Positions 61,101-64,000 of a DNA stretch of 64,000 nucleotides are shown in pieces (position 1 is the first letter of the stretch; the number at the start of each line of letters is the position of its first letter). The position numbers and the translations under genes are program-made. Location of the stretch: NCBI GenBank assembly GCA_023678885.1, contig CM043002.1:1630022-1694021 (forward strand), written 5' to 3'. The notes under the pieces are model-generated. The model had not been told where the DNA came from and ran no database searches. It saw only the letters and a list, made by a program, of their open reading frames with translations. Origin of the DNA: Pogostemon cablin. Its lineage: Eukaryota > Streptophyta > Magnoliopsida > Lamiales > Lamiaceae.

Positions 61101-62809
61101 TACACAAAGTACAAACAACAGTTCTAATGATTAATGCATGGTTCCAATTCTAACTAAATATGAAATGTGGATCGTGTAAAATTTCCATGACATGAGAAGA
61201 GAAACTTTATGTTAATCCTACCTCAAATGTACTCTAAGGATTCTCATGAATTCTCAAGTCATGTGCGCTTGCACCAATTTCTTTTAATTGCATTAAATTG
61301 TCTGAGCAGAGATTGAGCTGTTAAAGCTTTAGTTCAACACTTAACCTGTTTATGTTTTTTTTTTTTTAATCATTTTCAATTTCGCAAGTTTGTAAATATC
61401 AAGGTGTTTCTTTGAAATTGCAATAAAAGTGTGATAATGTGTGACTGCTTTCTTTTGTGCTTTGTTTTCTGACATCTTCTTCATGGATGTGGTCTGTAAT
61501 CCATACAGCTATATGTGCTCAATGTTATTTCACGTCCGTTTTATGAATCTTGAGTATATTCTAAATTTAAAAAAAGGGTTGACTTGAAATTGGTCTGCCT
61601 AGAGGTTTGCTACATGCAAATTTTGTATGCTGCATGGTGGAAATGTCTAAATAATGCTCTGTTGTTATATCAGATACAATCATTCAAGTTCTTGTATGGA
61701 TGTGCAATGAATGCATTTGTTCTCAGAGTTAACTGGCTTATGGAATCAATTGCAGCAGGATTTGTCTTGCCACCTAAAAGGTAATCCTGTCACATGCTTA
61801 CATCTGTGCATTGTTATGCCTTTTCTATTGATATTGTTGTTACATGTTTTTAAGACATTCCATGTGTATTGTTATGCCTTTATAAATATGTCCCGTTTTG
61901 ATCCTTGTTTTGTTGTATTCTTGTTTTGATAATGCTGTTTTATTTTTCACTCTCTCATATATTGATAGAAGTTTGTCTAACCTTGTTTCAGGTATATGAT
62001 CCTATCCAGAAACAGTTGCAGAAAGCACGACCAAATTTATTCCGCTGTAAAGTTTAACACACGTACTCTTGTTTTCAACAATTTGGGCATCCTTCTTCAC
62101 GGAAAAACCAAACATTTTACAAATATTACAACCATTGTCAAGGTATGGTGTACAAGTCTTCATATTTGCTGTTAACTTATGCACACCAATGAGTTTGATT
62201 TCTCCCAATTCTGCTGTCTGTTTGTTGCTGTGACTGACAACTGATAATCTGTAGCTTTTTTCTTAATGAGAGACATCATGAACTTCGCTGAAATATGTTG
62301 TATTCTTATGATACAAAACCTATGTTCTAACTGTTTGATCATTTGTTCTGCTCAGCATGGTGGTGGGCAAGTTTTCAAAACTCTGCAGAAATTGATTCAG
62401 ACTCTTGAAACTGGAAGAATTTCGACGGGAGTAGTTGTTGTTGATGAGGAAAATGCCGCATCTCGTCACTTGAAGCACTGTGCCTTGGAGAAGAATATAC
62501 CCATGACGGTTAGTTATTGCTGCTATCATTCTCAAGCTGTTGTCGACGGGAATCACACTAGGAATACTATGAAAATAATTTGTCATGTATACATTACTCA
62601 TAAATATGGTAGAGAAATATCTCCATTATCAATACATTCAATCTGACTCAAGATACTGAATCCTAATAATGCAGTCAGTTTACTGGATCATAAAGTGCTT
62701 ATATGCTGGACAACTTATTCCCTTGGAGGAGAAAAAGAGTTCTCGGAATCGGCCAGTTATTAGCCTTCAAAGACACCAAGATTCTTTGGAATTAAGTCAA
62801 GAAATTTGA
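55193..62809 (+). CDS. Tandem-BRCT domain protein, At3g21480-like (12 exons)
   Basis: Exons: 55193-55234, 55553-55654, 55959-56087, 56820-57665, 58486-58567, 58655-58722, 59683-60616, 60702-60997, 61674-61780, 61992-62142, 62356-62508, 62675-62809. Total 3,045 nt, 1,014 residues; every junction keeps frame with GT-AG borders. The N-terminus (FRPPQFSEDDAWLPAWLQKF) is conserved in the plant family of At3g21480. A long, polar, low-complexity middle follows (about residues 90-730), then a basic stretch (KRPTRSSARLESR) and two BRCT repeats at about 770-870 and 875-985. BRCT1 has FLLTGFSQQKEKEIEGLIRKYGG; BRCT2 ends in SVYWIIKCLYAG, the conserved Trp helix. Such pairs bind phosphopeptides in DNA-damage signalling, in the nucleus. 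The exact plant role is not established here. Expression in S phase is suggested by the E2F site. Confidence 0.88.
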
Positions 62810-63120
62810 TCTCTCCGTGATTAGCCTTTGTAAGTACTTCATATTAAGCTACACTTAGATAGATGCAATAGTTGATATCATATATGTGATTTCCAGATTA
62901 CTGATTTTTTTCATTGAGGTGAAAATCTCGTGTATATCATGTAATCGTAGAGTGACATTAATGTTAGTGTCCAATAGGGTCATCTGTCTGTCTTACCTAC
63001 TCGAGGGTGTGATATAACCTTTGGATTTCCCAGAGAGCAGAAAGATAATAGAAACAAGTTAAAGAAACCAAATATTTAGGTGTCAAATTTGGTTTATTTT
63101 ACGAGAGTAAGAATAACTAA
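62810..63120 (+). other. 3' flank of the BRCT gene
   Basis: Contains the probable 3' untranslated region; no clear AATAAA was found. No other gene seen. Confidence 0.4.
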
Positions 63121-63129
63121 AATTTAAAG

Positions 63130-63575
63130 TTAATAATTAATATAAATTTTCTATCATTAATACCCAAATGACCAAAATGCCCCCACCTTTTTTTTTATTG
63201 TTTATCATTCTGTGTCTCTAATGGTGTGTCGGATACCTGACAGAATATCGACATCATATCCGACGCCATTATCATAGCATCAAATGTCTGATTCAGTGTC
63301 GGAGCCCTAACATAGGATACCGACATTATATCTAACACCGTCGTCGTAGCATCGGATGTCTGATTGGTGTCGATCATGTGTCAGTATCCTATATCGGGGT
63401 TCCGACACCTTGACCGATACCAAATCTGACATCCGTTGTTATGACGATGGTATTGGACACCATGCCGATACTGAATAATTAAATTATTAAAAAAAAAAAA
63501 GTGGTTTGGGAGTGTTTTGGTCCAAAAATGGCCTTTCAAGTATAGATGATAAAAATTTAAATTATTGAATGACAA
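63130..63575. mobile_element. Long imperfect palindrome, probable MITE
   Basis: The left arm (ttttctatcattaatac...gaccaaaatgcccccacc, then T-run) pairs with the right arm (A-run, gtggtttgggagtgttttggtcc...gatgataaaaattt). Inside, a unit of about 70 bp around 'gcatcggatgtctgatt' is present twice in direct orientation (about 63230-63297 and 63298-63365) and again inverted at about 63390-63470. No coding capacity. Confidence 0.65.
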
Positions 63576-64000
63576 TGATTTATAACAATTTACAATAGAC
63601 ACTTCTTTTGTCATATTATTGTTTGTATCTTACTTCTTTTGATATTCTCTGTGAGTTTCTATTTATGTTTATCTAAGTTTGTGACAGTCCATCTTATATG
63701 TGCTCTCAGCTGTGCATATTTGAATAGAGGTTAGCAAAACTATAAAATAAAACGTGTGACACGAATTAATCAACTCTTCACTCAAGTGTCACTTTCGTGA
63801 CGTATAAATTAATTATAGAAGTGATTTTTTTTCCTTTTTCACGAGTAAGCCATTAAAATAGCAGAAATCAAATTGACAGATTTACCTATCGCAAGATAGT
63901 TTGACTTTCTTTAATCATCACATGATCATGATCTTTTAATCTATGTTGTGCTAAAATGCAACAGAAATTTTGGAAACTTTGACCTTTTGTCAGTAATGCC
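63576..64000. other. Window end, no gene seen
   Basis: No coding frame or element recognised. Confidence 0.45.

Overview
The window is nuclear DNA of a flowering plant, almost certainly a eudicot. The base composition is AT-rich, introns are short and numerous with GT-AG borders, plant telomere-like TTTAGGG runs occur, and there are Stowaway MITEs and Ty3/Gypsy elements of plant clades. Three conserved nuclear genes can be read exon by exon. I cannot name the species.

Layout. 1-10.8 kb is gene-free, AT-rich DNA with local duplications, minisatellites, several MITEs and a nested inverted-repeat structure. 10.8-26.7 kb (minus) holds NRPC2, the second-largest subunit of RNA polymerase III, in 37 coding exons. 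All exons join in frame to 1,152 codons before the stop, but codon 283 is an in-frame TAG in the last codon of coding exon 10. This is the most important observation in the window. 26.7-27.2 kb is the upstream intergenic spacer.

27.2-50.8 kb is a stack of transposable elements. The outermost layer appears to be a MULE-type element: imperfect inverted ends near 27.23 and 50.77 kb, with remnants of a FAR1-like transposase. Into the transposase remnant an Athila-like Ty3/Gypsy element inserted (30220-48030, TSD CCTTG). It keeps gag and protease but no reverse transcriptase. Inside it lie a probable solo LTR (36003-37781) and a chromodomain-bearing Gypsy element on the minus strand (38085-46574) whose polyprotein has several stops and a frameshift.

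51.4-53.5 kb (minus) is a three-exon gene for a thylakoid proline-rich protein of the MPH1 type (photosystem II maintenance in high light). 54.5-54.8 kb is a second copy of the MULE-type MITE found at 0.8-1.06 kb. 55.2-62.8 kb (plus) is a twelve-exon gene for a 1,014-residue protein with tandem C-terminal BRCT domains, related to the Arabidopsis At3g21480 family. A canonical E2F site lies about 60 bp upstream of its ATG. 63.1-63.6 kb is a long imperfect palindrome, probably a MITE.

The three genes are not functionally linked: one makes tRNA/5S RNA transcription machinery, one protects photosystem II, and one probably acts in the DNA-damage response. Exon borders were deduced by eye from reading frame, splice consensus and recalled homologue order, so single borders may be off by a few bases. 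No tRNA, rRNA or CRISPR features were recognised.
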